Shown: positions 8,255 to 14,330, numbered from the stretch's first letter. The stretch: DNA of 36,285 bases from Oscillospiraceae bacterium (GCA_017415945.1 JAFQDR010000188.1:1-36285), one strand, 5' to 3'. The notes: generated by a model from the letters alone, not told the origin. A program made the numbers and translations.

Positions 8255-9493
8255 TTAAATTAAAAAGCCGAACTCTACGCGCAGTACAGTTCGACAGAAG
8301 TATCTAATTTGGTCCATGCTGTGGTCATTCTCTTTGATGACCTTGTCACCGTCCGCGGAATCCTCCGCCCACGAGTAGGCTTCAAATTCCTCCAGAGTGG
8401 ACTTGCAGGATTCATGGATGTATATGACCCCTGCGTTTATAAATTTGGTGACATCCTGAATTCCGTTCAGAACGTCGTTATTGGCACCGACTACCGCGTA
8501 CTCGCCGTACTTGTTGATGGTTTCGATCATGGATGCAGCGGAAGGGTCAATGACGATATACTCAATGGGAAGCTCGCCGATCAGCTCCTTCATCATCTTG
8601 TAGTACGCTTCGTTGTCCACACGGTTGGCACTGCCGCCCTTGTAGTACAGCTCCCGCACCATGATGGCGGTGTGGTTAAACGGATCCACGTCCCACAAAC
8701 CTGCAGCAAAGGGATTGACGGTACCGTAGTCGATTGCCACATAGTACCGATGCCGTGGATTGTATTGGAACTTGTCCCGAACCACGTGCTTGGACTTGTC
8801 GAACATGGGATAGACAAGTCCTTCCGCCTTGACCCATAGCCCCAGGATATAGCGAGCGTAAAACACACCCGTATATAGCTTCTCATAACGCTCTCTGATT
8901 TTGGGGTCGAGGCTGAGGTTATCATCCATGGTGAAGTGCAGATGGATGACGTTCTTTTCCTTTGCCTTCTGCACCCAGTCCTTGTAGAACCAGTGTGCAG
9001 GCCCGGCAGGGTTACAGTTGAACCACATCTTCGAACCTTCCACGGAGCAACGGGCAACCGCCTGATCCACAAAACTCTGTGGCATCAGCGCCACTTCGTC
9101 AAAGTACACCCCCGCAAGGGTAATGCCCTGCACCAGCTTATAGTTGCTTTCGTCCTTGCCGCCGAACAGATGGTAGGTGTTGGTGTGCTTGCCGTCAGTC
9201 ACAATCATCACATTGTCACTGCGCCGATCGGTGATAGTGTAGATTCCCTCCAGCCACTGAGGCAGGTAGGATATGACATTGCGCCGCAGGGCCTCGATGG
9301 TCTGGCCACACATCCCAAACTTCTGACCGTCAAAGTTGGTCATGCTCCAGATGATAAAGCCGTCTGCCATGCTGATGGTCTTACCCGAACGGATGGATCC
9401 GTCGCAAATAATTCCGTCGTAGTTTTTAAACCTCGGATAGTTCCACCAGGTCATCGTCAGCTTCTGCCGCTTCGATAAGCTCTGGTATATCAC
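8255..9493 (-). CDS. terL: Terminase large subunit, PBSX type
   Basis: A 412-residue packaging ATPase/nuclease. The N-terminal LSKRQKLTMTWWN and Walker-type GSIRSGKT (about residues 32-39) define PBSX/phage terminases; VYFDEVALMP is the Walker B region, and AIDYGTVNPFAAGLWD with VIDPSAASM covers the RNase H-like nuclease. I use the GTG start at 9493: AAGGAGG lies 12 bases upstream and LSKRQK, a conserved part, is kept. An internal ATG at 9454 would lose it. The start lies inside the small-subunit gene (68-base overlap). Confidence 0.92.
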   Translation of the reverse strand: MIYQSLSKRQKLTMTWWNYPRFKNYDGIICDGSIRSGKTISMADGFIIWSMTNFDGQKFGMCGQTIEALRRNVISYLPQWLEGIYTITDRRSDNVMIVTDGKHTNTYHLFGGKDESNYKLVQGITLAGVYFDEVALMPQSFVDQAVARCSVEGSKMWFNCNPAGPAHWFYKDWVQKAKEKNVIHLHFTMDDNLSLDPKIRERYEKLYTGVFYARYILGLWVKAEGLVYPMFDKSKHVVRDKFQYNPRHRYYVAIDYGTVNPFAAGLWDVDPFNHTAIMVRELYYKGGSANRVDNEAYYKMMKELIGELPIEYIVIDPSAASMIETINKYGEYAVVGANNDVLNGIQDVTKFINAGVIYIHESCKSTLEEFEAYSWAEDSADGDKVIKENDHSMDQIRYFCRTVLRVEFGFLI

Positions 9494-10313
9494 TGATGTC
9501 GAAGTCCTCCTTTGTATTTGCAAACAGTGCCTCTATCAGGTTGTTGCTCTTCAGCTCCTGTCCGACGGTCTTCTCGCTTTGCACCTTATGCAGGCTGTCC
9601 AAGCAGCGACGCTTCTCATTCTGGCAGCGAGTGAGCGCATCCTCCAGACGATGAATGAGGTCAATGGTTGCTTCTCGTTTCGTGGTTAACTCGTACTCAT
9701 TTCCGGGAAGCTTATCGCCTCTTTCTTCTGCTTTTCTGGCCAACTCCGCAAACTTCTCGCGGTCTTCCTCTGTATCGAAATCTCGAAGCACTTCCTTCCG
9801 AGATGTGCCCGACTTTACCAGATGTTCCCCGCTGTCCAGCAGGTCACGGTACTTCTGCAGATTGTGGAGAATGCGATGCTCACGAACGGTCAGCAGTTTG
9901 ATTTCCTCCAACAGTTGCTGTTCCACGGTCTGATCCATGCTGTCAATCATTTCCTTCTCCCGTTCGGAGAGGGTATCCCAAAAGATGGATGAATAGCCTC
10001 CATGCTTCAAAGCGTTTGTGTTTCCTTGGGGCGCACCGCCGCCCACATTGCCCACGGCATTCCGATTACCAAGGGGAGCGCCGCTCCTTTTCGGTTCGCT
10101 CTTTTCATTCGGAGCGTTCCGATTGCGTTTCGCTTCTTTTCTCGCTTGCTTTTCCTCAAGCACTCCTTGCCACTTCTCCTCGGATTTCCACTTGCGGATG
10201 GTGCTCTCGCTTTCGCCGAGCTTTGCCGCAATGTCCTTCAGCTTGATTTCGCCGTTTGCCTTGAGCCACATTTGCTTTGCTTTATCCCTGTTGGGATTGC
10301 GCTGTCTGGCCAT
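9426..10313 (-). CDS. terS: Terminase small subunit, PBSX/phBC6A51-like
   Basis: A 295-residue protein. It begins MARQRNPNRDKAKQMWL, followed by a helix-turn-helix at residues 20-50 (LKDIAAKLGESESTIRKWKSE) that would bind the packaging site. Then comes a basic linker and the APLGNRNAVGN...GNTNALKHGGYS motif typical of these terminase small subunits. A long helical oligomerisation region and acidic C-terminus follow. GGTGGTGA precedes ATG. The upstream 200 bp are rich in hairpins and could hold the packaging start site. Confidence 0.88.
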   Translation of the reverse strand: MARQRNPNRDKAKQMWLKANGEIKLKDIAAKLGESESTIRKWKSEEKWQGVLEEKQARKEAKRNRNAPNEKSEPKRSGAPLGNRNAVGNVGGGAPQGNTNALKHGGYSSIFWDTLSEREKEMIDSMDQTVEQQLLEEIKLLTVREHRILHNLQKYRDLLDSGEHLVKSGTSRKEVLRDFDTEEDREKFAELARKAEERGDKLPGNEYELTTKREATIDLIHRLEDALTRCQNEKRRCLDSLHKVQSEKTVGQELKSNNLIEALFANTKEDFDISDIPELIEAAEADDDLVELSEV

Positions 10314-10513
10314 TCATCACCACCTCATTGAGTTTGTTTCGTCAGAGCCCATCGGAGAGCGTCCGTGGGCTGTATAGTAACGTAAAAAATGGGTTACCAC
10401 CACCAGCCGATCCCACCATTCGGCTGCACGCGATGGGCTTTCTAAACATCGCTCCCTGCTCCGAAGAGCTACACCTAATTCTCGGAGGTTTCTGCGGTAA
10501 GCATGACCGCATA
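10314..10513 (-). other. Hairpin-rich leader between tRNA-Met and terS
   Basis: No gene is visible. Minus-strand hairpins: GCGGT/ACCGC (10494-10510) just after tRNA-Met, GCTC-TTCG-GAGC (10458-10469), CAGCCGA/TCGGCTG (10404-10426), and AGCCCA plus CGGA pairing with TCCG and TGGGCT (10346-10371). A TTTTTT run at 10386-10391 follows a GC-rich stretch. Possible roles are RNA processing after the tRNA, partial termination, or a packaging site next to terS. Confidence 0.4.
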
Positions 10514-10589
10514 TGGTGGGCCTTCAGGGTGTCGAACCCTGTACCTGCCGGTTATGAGCCGGCTGCTCTGCCTGTTGAGCTAAAGGCCC
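10514..10589 (-). tRNA. tRNA-Met (CAT)
   Basis: Full cloverleaf: acceptor GGGCCTT/AAGGCCC, D-arm GCTC/GAGC, anticodon arm GCCGG-CTCATAA-CCGGC with U33, T-arm CAGGG-TTCGACA-CCCTG, discriminator A and encoded CCA. It could be elongator Met or a lysidine-type Ile; the anticodon alone cannot decide. It stands apart from the rest of the array, downstream of the Tad1-like gene. Confidence 0.95.
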
Positions 10590-10627
10590 ATGAAAAAAGC
10601 GGGTACCCGATTGTACCCGCTGATTGC

Positions 10628-11077
10628 TTATACGATATGCGTTCCTTCTACGCCGCGCTGTTCTCTGGCCATGGTACGCTTACGCAGCCACAGCAGAGCT
10701 TCTTCCAGCTTTGTGATCGCCATTGCGTTCTCCCTGCAGCTGAACTCGCTGTTCTGGAAGTGCTCCAGTCTGTCGATGACAATGTTCAGCAGGTCCTCAT
10801 TGCACACGCCGTTGACGCCGCATTCCTTGATGGGACCTTCCTGGAAGTGGATGCAGCCAACATAAGGTTCATGGGGCGCACTGTACGCAGCGCACTCGCT
10901 CTTGGGATTGTAGGGGCAATCGTCACGAGTAAGGCATTGCTGGTTCCCGCATTCTGATTTCTCTGCAACAGCACGGACTGCATAGAAATGCGGTGCGTTG
11001 TATGTATATTCCTTTTCTACTTCCACCTTTGTGTACTTGGTGGTCAGCAGATCACGTTTCAGCTCTATCATTTCCAT
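10628..11077 (-). CDS. Tad1/Acb2-like anti-defence signalling-nucleotide sponge with Cys-rich N-terminus
   Basis: A 149-residue protein from the ATG at 11077 (AAAGGAG 9 bases upstream). Residues 91-147 carry CNEDLLNIVIDRLEHFQ, CRENAMAITKLEEALLWL and the ending RGVEGTH, which I recognise as the Tad1/Acb2 hairpin domain. Characterised members bind cyclic ADP-ribose isomers or cyclic oligonucleotides and block Thoeris or CBASS. Residues 40-88 add about seven cysteines (CGNQQC, DDC, EC, GC, KEC), possibly metal binding. It sits between tRNA-Gln and tRNA-Met. Binding specificity cannot be read from the sequence. Confidence 0.75.
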   Translation of the reverse strand: MEMIELKRDLLTTKYTKVEVEKEYTYNAPHFYAVRAVAEKSECGNQQCLTRDDCPYNPKSECAAYSAPHEPYVGCIHFQEGPIKECGVNGVCNEDLLNIVIDRLEHFQNSEFSCRENAMAITKLEEALLWLRKRTMAREQRGVEGTHIV

Positions 11078-11128
11078 TCTTGATTTCTCCTTTTCTCTGA
11101 CCATTTTCGTGAGGTTACGAAAATGGTT

Positions 11129-11204
11129 TGGCAGAGGCAGCAGGACTCGAACCTACGAATGTCGGGGTCAAAACCCGATGTGTTAGCCGCTTCACCATGC
11201 CCCT
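11129..11204 (-). tRNA. tRNA-Gln (TTG)
   Basis: Acceptor AGGGGCA/TGCCTCT (one G-T), anticodon arm TCGGG-TTTTGAC-CCCGA giving TTG, T-arm TAGG-TTCGAGT-CCTG, discriminator G and encoded CCA. It is followed immediately by a 10-bp hairpin (CCATTTTCGT/ACGAAAATGG, 11101-11126). Confidence 0.93.
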
Positions 11205-11299
11205 ATATGTGCGGGTACGGCAAACAGCATGACGTCCTTTTGTTCCCGTATGATTGTGTCCAACCGCCTATCACAATCCAACTCCCATGACGTGCGCAT
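11192..11299 (-). CDS. Possible 35-residue peptide between two tRNA genes
   Basis: ATG at 11299 with a weak AAGGATCGAGAG region upstream; the frame reads MRTSWELDCDRRLDTIIR and ends inside tRNA-Gln. The composition looks protein-like and it occupies the longest gap between tRNAs, but the end inside a tRNA and the hairpin GATTGTG/CACAATC within it argue for caution. Nothing recognisable. Confidence 0.25.
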   Translation of the reverse strand: MRTSWELDCDRRLDTIIREQKDVMLFAVPAHIGAW

Positions 11300-11345
11300 C
11301 GTCTCTCGATCCTTCTGATCGGGAACTGTGGGCTCAGCTCCTTTT

Positions 11346-11418
11346 CTCCCGCAAGCGGACTCGAACCGCTGACCTTCCGCATATTGGGCGGATGTTCTAC
11401 CTACTGAACTATGCAGGC
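11346..11418 (-). tRNA. Atypical tRNA, anticodon AAT by position (Ile?)
   Basis: All arms fold: acceptor GCCTGCA/TGCGGGA with a G1-A72 mismatch, D-arm GTTC/GAAC, anticodon arm TCCGC-CCAATAT-GCGGA, T-arm AGCGG-TTCGAGT-CCGCT. Position 33 is C, not U, and the anticodon would be AAT, rare in bacteria for Ile. CCA is not encoded. It is preceded by a 7-bp hairpin (11424-11449). It may be non-functional or specialised. Confidence 0.6.
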
Positions 11419-11480
11419 TTATCACGAGCAAATGTAGCCATCTGCTCGTAAGTATATGTCCGCAAACATATACCCCAATT

Positions 11481-11567
11481 TGGCGGAGAGAGCAGCACTC
11501 GAAGCTGATACCCGATAGGTACGCATCGCTTAGCAGGCGAGCCGCCGTCCTACGGCGTTCACTCTCC
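11481..11567 (-). tRNA. tRNA-Ser (GCT)
   Basis: Type II tRNA: acceptor GGAGAGT/TCTCTCC (last pair mismatched), anticodon loop CTGCTAA giving GCT, long variable arm (GTACC/GGGTAT), T-loop TTCGAGT, discriminator G and encoded CCA. It is followed by a GTATATG/CATATAC hairpin (11452-11473). Confidence 0.9.
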
Positions 11568-11572
11568 ATGTT

Positions 11573-11647
11573 TGGCAAAGAATCAACCTTTGCGGGATTG
11601 AGTCGAACTTTCCCGCTTGTGGAATCGAACCACGCCCCTCTTTGCCA
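11573..11647 (-). ncRNA. tRNA-like structured element in a tRNA slot
   Basis: A perfect 9-bp closing stem (TGGCAAAGA/TCTTTGCCA) encloses two further hairpins, GTGG-TTCGATT-CCAC (T-arm-like) and GCGGGA/TCCCGC, so the 75 bases fold as a three-way junction. No anticodon arm or D-arm can be assigned. An AGCAGAAC/GTTCTGCT hairpin precedes it, as hairpins precede the real tRNAs. It may be a decayed tRNA or a distinct RNA. Confidence 0.4.
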
Positions 11648-11753
11648 GCAGAACCGTTCTGCTTTTTCCCCACGTTGTTTTAGACTGCGTGGGCCCACTG
11701 TCTGTGTGTTTTATTTACTTGTAAAGCGTCACCGAACACACAAAGGGACGCTG
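11648..11753 (-). other. Spacer downstream of tRNA-Ser (CGA) with three hairpins
   Basis: No gene or tRNA. On the minus strand: AGCGTC/GACGCT (11725-11752) right after tRNA-Ser(CGA), then CCCACG/CGTGGG around a 13-base loop, then AGCAGAAC/GTTCTGCT. It differs from the other spacers in lacking the GAAAGA-loop hairpin. Confidence 0.45.
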
Positions 11754-11843
11754 TGGCGACGCAGGTGGGATTCGAACCCACGTGGCTGTTACGCCTCAAC
11801 AGTTTTCGGGACTGCGCGCTTATGACCGCTTGCATACCGCGCC
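11754..11843 (-). tRNA. Atypical tRNA-Ser (CGA)
   Basis: Type II tRNA: acceptor GGCGCGG/CTGCGTC (two G-T pairs), D-loop with AAGCGGTCATAA, anticodon arm GCAGT-CCCGAAA-ACTGT giving CGA but with C at position 33, variable arm GGC/GCC, T-arm GTGGG-TTCGAAT-CCCAC, discriminator G, encoded CCA. Preceded by the hairpin CGGAGCG/CGCTCCG (11856-11882). Confidence 0.78.
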
Positions 11844-11886
11844 ATAGTTGTCGCACGGAGCGATGGTACCAACACCGCTCCGCACT

Positions 11887-11902
11887 TCCCGTCTTTCCGA
11901 GC
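11887..11902 (-). repeat. Inter-tRNA hairpin with GAAAGA loop, copy 1
   Basis: Minus strand GCTCG-GAAAGA-CGGGA. One of four near-identical elements, each placed between a tRNA and the hairpin preceding the next tRNA. Confidence 0.7.
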
Positions 11903-11941
11903 TGCCAGTTAAAGTTTGGAGGTTTTGCATGATTTACGCAA

Positions 11942-12015
11942 TGGAGCCACTGATGGGAGTCGAACCCACGTTCTCGGCTTGGAAGGCCGATGTTCTGCCG
12001 TTGAACCACAATGGC
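11942..12015 (-). tRNA. tRNA-Gly (TCC)
   Basis: Acceptor GCCATTG/CAGTGGC (one T-G), D-arm GTTC/GAAC, anticodon arm TCGGC-CTTCCAA-GCCGA giving TCC with U33, T-arm GTGGG-TTCGACT-CCCAT, discriminator T as usual for Gly, encoded CCA. Preceded by the hairpin GGGCGT/ACGCCC (12021-12043). Confidence 0.95.
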
Positions 12016-12046
12016 GCAATGGGCGTCAGCTCGAATAACGCCCTGC

Positions 12047-12062
12047 ATCCGTCTTTCCGGAT
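12047..12062 (-). repeat. Inter-tRNA hairpin with GAAAGA loop, copy 2
   Basis: Minus strand ATCCG-GAAAGA-CGGAT, a perfect 5-bp stem. Relative to copies 1 and 3 both stem sides change together (AT..AT for GC..GC), which supports a real RNA fold. Confidence 0.75.
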
Positions 12063-12105
12063 CGTCAGTTGTAGTGAGGTGTGTATGCCCCGAACGCAGG
12101 TTCGG

Positions 12106-12182
12106 TGGAGCAGATGACAGGAGTCGAACCTGCAACCCAGCGATTACGAATCACTTGCGCTACCAATTGCCGCTACATCTGC
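12106..12182 (-). tRNA. tRNA-Thr (CGT)
   Basis: Perfect acceptor GCAGATG/CATCTGC, anticodon arm AGTGA-TTCGTAA-TCGCT giving CGT, T-arm GCAGG-TTCGACT-CCTGT, discriminator T, encoded CCA. Flanked by hairpins GCTCCGCA/TGCGGAGC before it (12188-12217) and CCGAAC/GTTCGG after it (12090-12105). Confidence 0.94.
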
Positions 12183-12218
12183 ATAATGCTCCGCAATGTG
12201 CATCACCACTGCGGAGCT

Positions 12219-12234
12219 GCCCGTCTTTCCGAGC
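12219..12234 (-). repeat. Inter-tRNA hairpin with GAAAGA loop, copy 3
   Basis: Minus strand GCTCG-GAAAGA-CGGGC, five pairs with one T-G. Located between the minihelix RNA and the tRNA-Thr leader hairpin. Confidence 0.75.
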
Positions 12235-12278
12235 TGTCATTCAGGGAGGAGATAAACATACGAAGATAACTCCGTTTG

Positions 12279-12319
12279 TGCCGGGAGCGGGAATTGAACC
12301 CGCAACACCTGTTCCCGAC
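12279..12319 (-). tRNA. tRNA minihelix: acceptor stem and T-arm only
   Basis: Forty-one bases fold into acceptor GTCGGGA/TCCCGGC (all seven paired, one T-G), a 9-base linker and T-arm GCGGG-TTCAATT-CCCGC with discriminator A. No D-arm or anticodon arm fits between them, and CCA is not encoded. It occupies a normal slot in the array, after a 12-bp hairpin (12325-12354). It is either a deletion derivative or a purposely reduced tRNA; it cannot decode. Confidence 0.55.
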
Positions 12320-12358
12320 ATGAACCCTGTACAGTGCTCCATCACTGTGCAGGGGCAT

Positions 12359-12373
12359 CCCGTCTTTCCGTGG
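12359..12373 (-). repeat. Inter-tRNA hairpin with GAAAGA loop, copy 4
   Basis: Minus strand CCACG-GAAAGA-CGGG, with a weaker stem than copies 1-3 (one A-G mismatch). Located between tRNA-Lys and the minihelix leader hairpin. Confidence 0.6.
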
Positions 12374-12431
12374 TGTCATCAATCTGAAAGGAGTTTTTCC
12401 CACCGCACGGATGTTCCCGGTCCGTGCAGCT

Positions 12432-12507
12432 TGGTTCCGCTTATCGGATTCGAACCGATGTCCAACGGCTTAAAGGGCCGCTGCTCTACCACTGAGCCTA
12501 AAGCGGC
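12432..12507 (-). tRNA. Atypical tRNA-Lys (TTT)
   Basis: Acceptor GCCGCTT/AAGCGGA (G1-A72 mismatch), D-arm GCTC/GAGC with one extra base before it, anticodon arm GCGGC-CCTTTAA-GCCGT giving TTT with C33, T-arm ATCGG-TTCGAAT-CCGAT, discriminator A, encoded CCA. It is the first tRNA of the array. A hairpin GCACGGA/TCCGTGC (12405-12427) follows. Confidence 0.82.
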
Positions 12508-12714
12508 ATATCCAACCATTCCCTCATCTCCTCTCCGAACTTCCTCCACGGTCGGTTATAACCGCCTTATTTGCGAGAACAGAAATGCCCTGCGACCTAT
12601 GTTAGGAGGCAGGGCATTACCGTTGGGAATGAGAACAGAACATGATGGAACTTTACATCTTACATTTTACCACAGGAAAACTGCCCTGTCACTGAACGAT
12701 TTTTGCCCTGACGT
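12508..12714 (-). other. Leader of the tRNA array with a long hairpin
   Basis: No gene. The main element is a hairpin at 12584-12618: AATGCCCTGC pairs with GCAGGGCATT and an inner CCTA with TAGG around a 3-base loop. On the minus strand it is followed by TTTCTGTTCTC, a poor U-tract, so it may be a weak terminator of the early transcript or a processing site. A small palindrome CGGTTATAACCG lies further on. Confidence 0.45.
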
Positions 12715-12990
12715 TTATGGTATATGGTTCTTCCCGAATTCTCGGATAAAGTCCGCAATGCTCCATCCTTGTTCCCGCATAGCCTTCCGCTGCCCGTACT
12801 CCTGCAGCTGCTCTCTGGTTTTCCTGCACCGATGCACCGCCTCAGGCCCCGTGCGGTGGCACTCCCAACACAGATAAACCGTAAGCTTGTACTTGGTGGA
12901 CTTATCTCTGAATGGTCCCCCGAATATATGGTGTTCCTCCAGATCCCGCCACTTGCGACAGCGGAAGCAGTATCCCTTAGCCATCGGCAT
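12715..12990 (-). CDS. HNH-like zinc-binding phage protein
   Basis: A 91-residue protein: CFRCRKWRDLEEHHIFGG at residues 8-25, then RDKSTKYKL, then LCWECH. Two CxxC pairs plus the EEHH segment form the core of a treble-clef HNH fold, used by small phage endonucleases and recombination (Rap/NinG-like) proteins. I start at the ATG at 12990, which overlaps the previous gene by 14 bases; an ATG at 12984 is equally possible. It is the last protein gene before the tRNA array. Confidence 0.65.
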   Translation of the reverse strand: MPMAKGYCFRCRKWRDLEEHHIFGGPFRDKSTKYKLTVYLCWECHRTGPEAVHRCRKTREQLQEYGQRKAMREQGWSIADFIREFGKNHIP

Positions 12991-13654
12991 TATCCCAAGG
13001 CTTCGGCATCACATAGGTAGTGCCGGCTTTGTTGAGAATCAGCTTCGTAGGCACACGGCACGCCTTGCAGGGGATCTTAATTTCAGCATCCGTTTCATTG
13101 GTGTGATAGGTCTGATATGCTCTGCATCCGCAGCGGGCATGGGCAGGCTTCAAATCACGCAAATTGAAACTGTGTCCGCACTCATTGCATTTGAAGAAGG
13201 TCATGTCATGCCGACAGCAGAAGGTCTTGATATGGCCACACTTGTTGCACTTGATGTGCAGGAAGCCTGTGTAGGTTTCCTTCTTCTCAGTATCTTTCTT
13301 TTCCGCTGCGGGCATATCCCAGTTGCCACGGTCACCAAACAGACGTTCTGCACGACTTTTGAATTCTGCCTGAGCAGGTGTCGCCGCTTCTGTCGCTCTT
13401 TTAAGAGCATTCGCCATGTTTGTCCCCCCCGTATGTACACTCTTCACACTTGTCTCTACTACATTTCGCAGCAGATCAGCCACAGGTACGGAAACAGGGG
13501 CAGGCTTCGGAGCTTCCGCCGCAGGAACATCCACACACTTTACTTCGCTGCGGCCCTTTGCCTTGTTCATTGCCAGGTTCAAAATTTCCTGCTCATCCTG
13601 CTTGTCCAGATTGAAGTGAAACTCCCCGAAATTGGTTTTAATCATCATGCTCAT
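12977..13654 (-). CDS. Zinc-ribbon phage protein of unknown function
   Basis: A 225-residue protein. The first 35 residues look like a small domain (MIKTNFGEFHFNLDKQDEQE). A Pro/Ala-rich linker follows, then a cysteine-rich C-terminal half: HIKCNKCGHIKTFCCRH, FFKCNECGHSFNL, ARCGC, KIPCKACRV. That gives at least two CxxC zinc ribbons, suggesting nucleic acid or protein binding. AAGGAG precedes ATG. I do not recognise a named family. Confidence 0.65.
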   Translation of the reverse strand: MSMMIKTNFGEFHFNLDKQDEQEILNLAMNKAKGRSEVKCVDVPAAEAPKPAPVSVPVADLLRNVVETSVKSVHTGGTNMANALKRATEAATPAQAEFKSRAERLFGDRGNWDMPAAEKKDTEKKETYTGFLHIKCNKCGHIKTFCCRHDMTFFKCNECGHSFNLRDLKPAHARCGCRAYQTYHTNETDAEIKIPCKACRVPTKLILNKAGTTYVMPKPWDNADG

Positions 13655-13669
13655 AGCTATCTCTCCTTG

Positions 13670-13936
13670 TTATTCGTTTTCCCCGATGTGCCAGCCGTTG
13701 CTGTCGATCACCAAAGGCTCATCTCCGTGCCATGTAAACCCATACTGATAGATGGGGTACTCATCGGTACCGCCAACTCGTTCGTATGTAACCGTGTACA
13801 GGGGCTTCTCGGCTGCGGTCTGCATGGTGACTGCACCCAGTAGGGAGCTCATCAGCACCGCAAGAGCCATCAGAGCCGCCAACACCACAGCGGCAGTCTG
13901 CATCCGCGTTCTTTGCGTTCTTTCCGTTTTGGTCAT
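13670..13936 (-). CDS. Small single-pass membrane protein
   Basis: An 88-residue protein from ATG 13936 (GAGGTGAAGG upstream). A basic start (MTKTERTQRTR) is followed by one hydrophobic helix at about residues 13-35 (AAVVLAALMALAVLMSSLLG), then an outside-facing domain with YTVTYERVGGTDEYPIYQYGFTWHG. No signal peptidase site is obvious, so it is probably membrane anchored. Function unknown. Confidence 0.65.
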   Translation of the reverse strand: MTKTERTQRTRMQTAAVVLAALMALAVLMSSLLGAVTMQTAAEKPLYTVTYERVGGTDEYPIYQYGFTWHGDEPLVIDSNGWHIGENE

Positions 13937-13946
13937 TGCCTTCACC

Positions 13947-14330
13947 TCAGTCTTCGATTTCATACAGCACCACCTTGATGCAGTCTTCATTGTGCATCAA
14001 GATAGTAGTACCTCTCACCCATCGGGGCGAGTCATCATGGATCAGCCGCTTCTTCAAGCCGTCCTCGATCATCTTCACCATCATGGAGTGGTTTGTCACA
14101 TCCAAACGGTCGTTGAAGTAATACACAATATGTACAGGCTTATCGAAGGGACGCTTGCGGACGTTTCGCTTACTCATTGCCGCCAATGTCATATCATGCC
14201 AATACCGTGCATCTTCGTTGCGCTGGGCATGATGCTTGCCGCGCCAATAAGCGTTGGTGCCGTATTTTTTCGTCCAGTCGCTTTTTCCCGCAGCTGTGCG
14301 AGGATACGGAATGCGGATTACTTCCTTCAT
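13947..14330 (-). CDS. RusA-like Holliday junction resolvase
   Basis: A 127-residue protein. The C-terminal half has PFDKPVHIVYYF, DVTNHSMMVKMIEDGLKK and DDSPRWVRG, matching the RusA layout of D..N..K..iDgL..D in which acidic residues bind Mg2+ for junction cleavage. The ATG at 14330 has GGGAGG 9 bases upstream and overlaps the previous stop as ATGA. A resolvase would process branched intermediates before packaging. Confidence 0.72.
   Translation of the reverse strand: MKEVIRIPYPRTAAGKSDWTKKYGTNAYWRGKHHAQRNEDARYWHDMTLAAMSKRNVRKRPFDKPVHIVYYFNDRLDVTNHSMMVKMIEDGLKKRLIHDDSPRWVRGTTILMHNEDCIKVVLYEIED

Noticed and set aside
11573..11647. Circularly permuted or type II tRNA
   Set aside because: No assignable D-arm or anticodon arm in either order; called only a structured element.
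11192..11698. Long minus-strand reading frame across tRNA-Gln, the AAT tRNA and tRNA-Ser
   Set aside because: It runs through three tRNA genes and several hairpins and has no good ribosome site; only the last 35 codons were kept as a weak candidate.
12279..12364. An 86-base tRNA-Asp-like reading of this locus
   Set aside because: It needs a 12-bp hairpin in place of the D-arm and a mismatched acceptor; the minihelix with all seven acceptor pairs fits better, and the 5' part belongs to the spacer hairpin shared by other units.
12584..12618. Strong intrinsic terminator before the tRNA array
   Set aside because: The stem is long but the following sequence is not a true U-tract; called a leader hairpin only.
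12011..12877. 288-codon plus-strand frame over the tRNA array and HNH gene
   Set aside because: Antisense to tRNAs and to a clear protein gene; no ribosome site.
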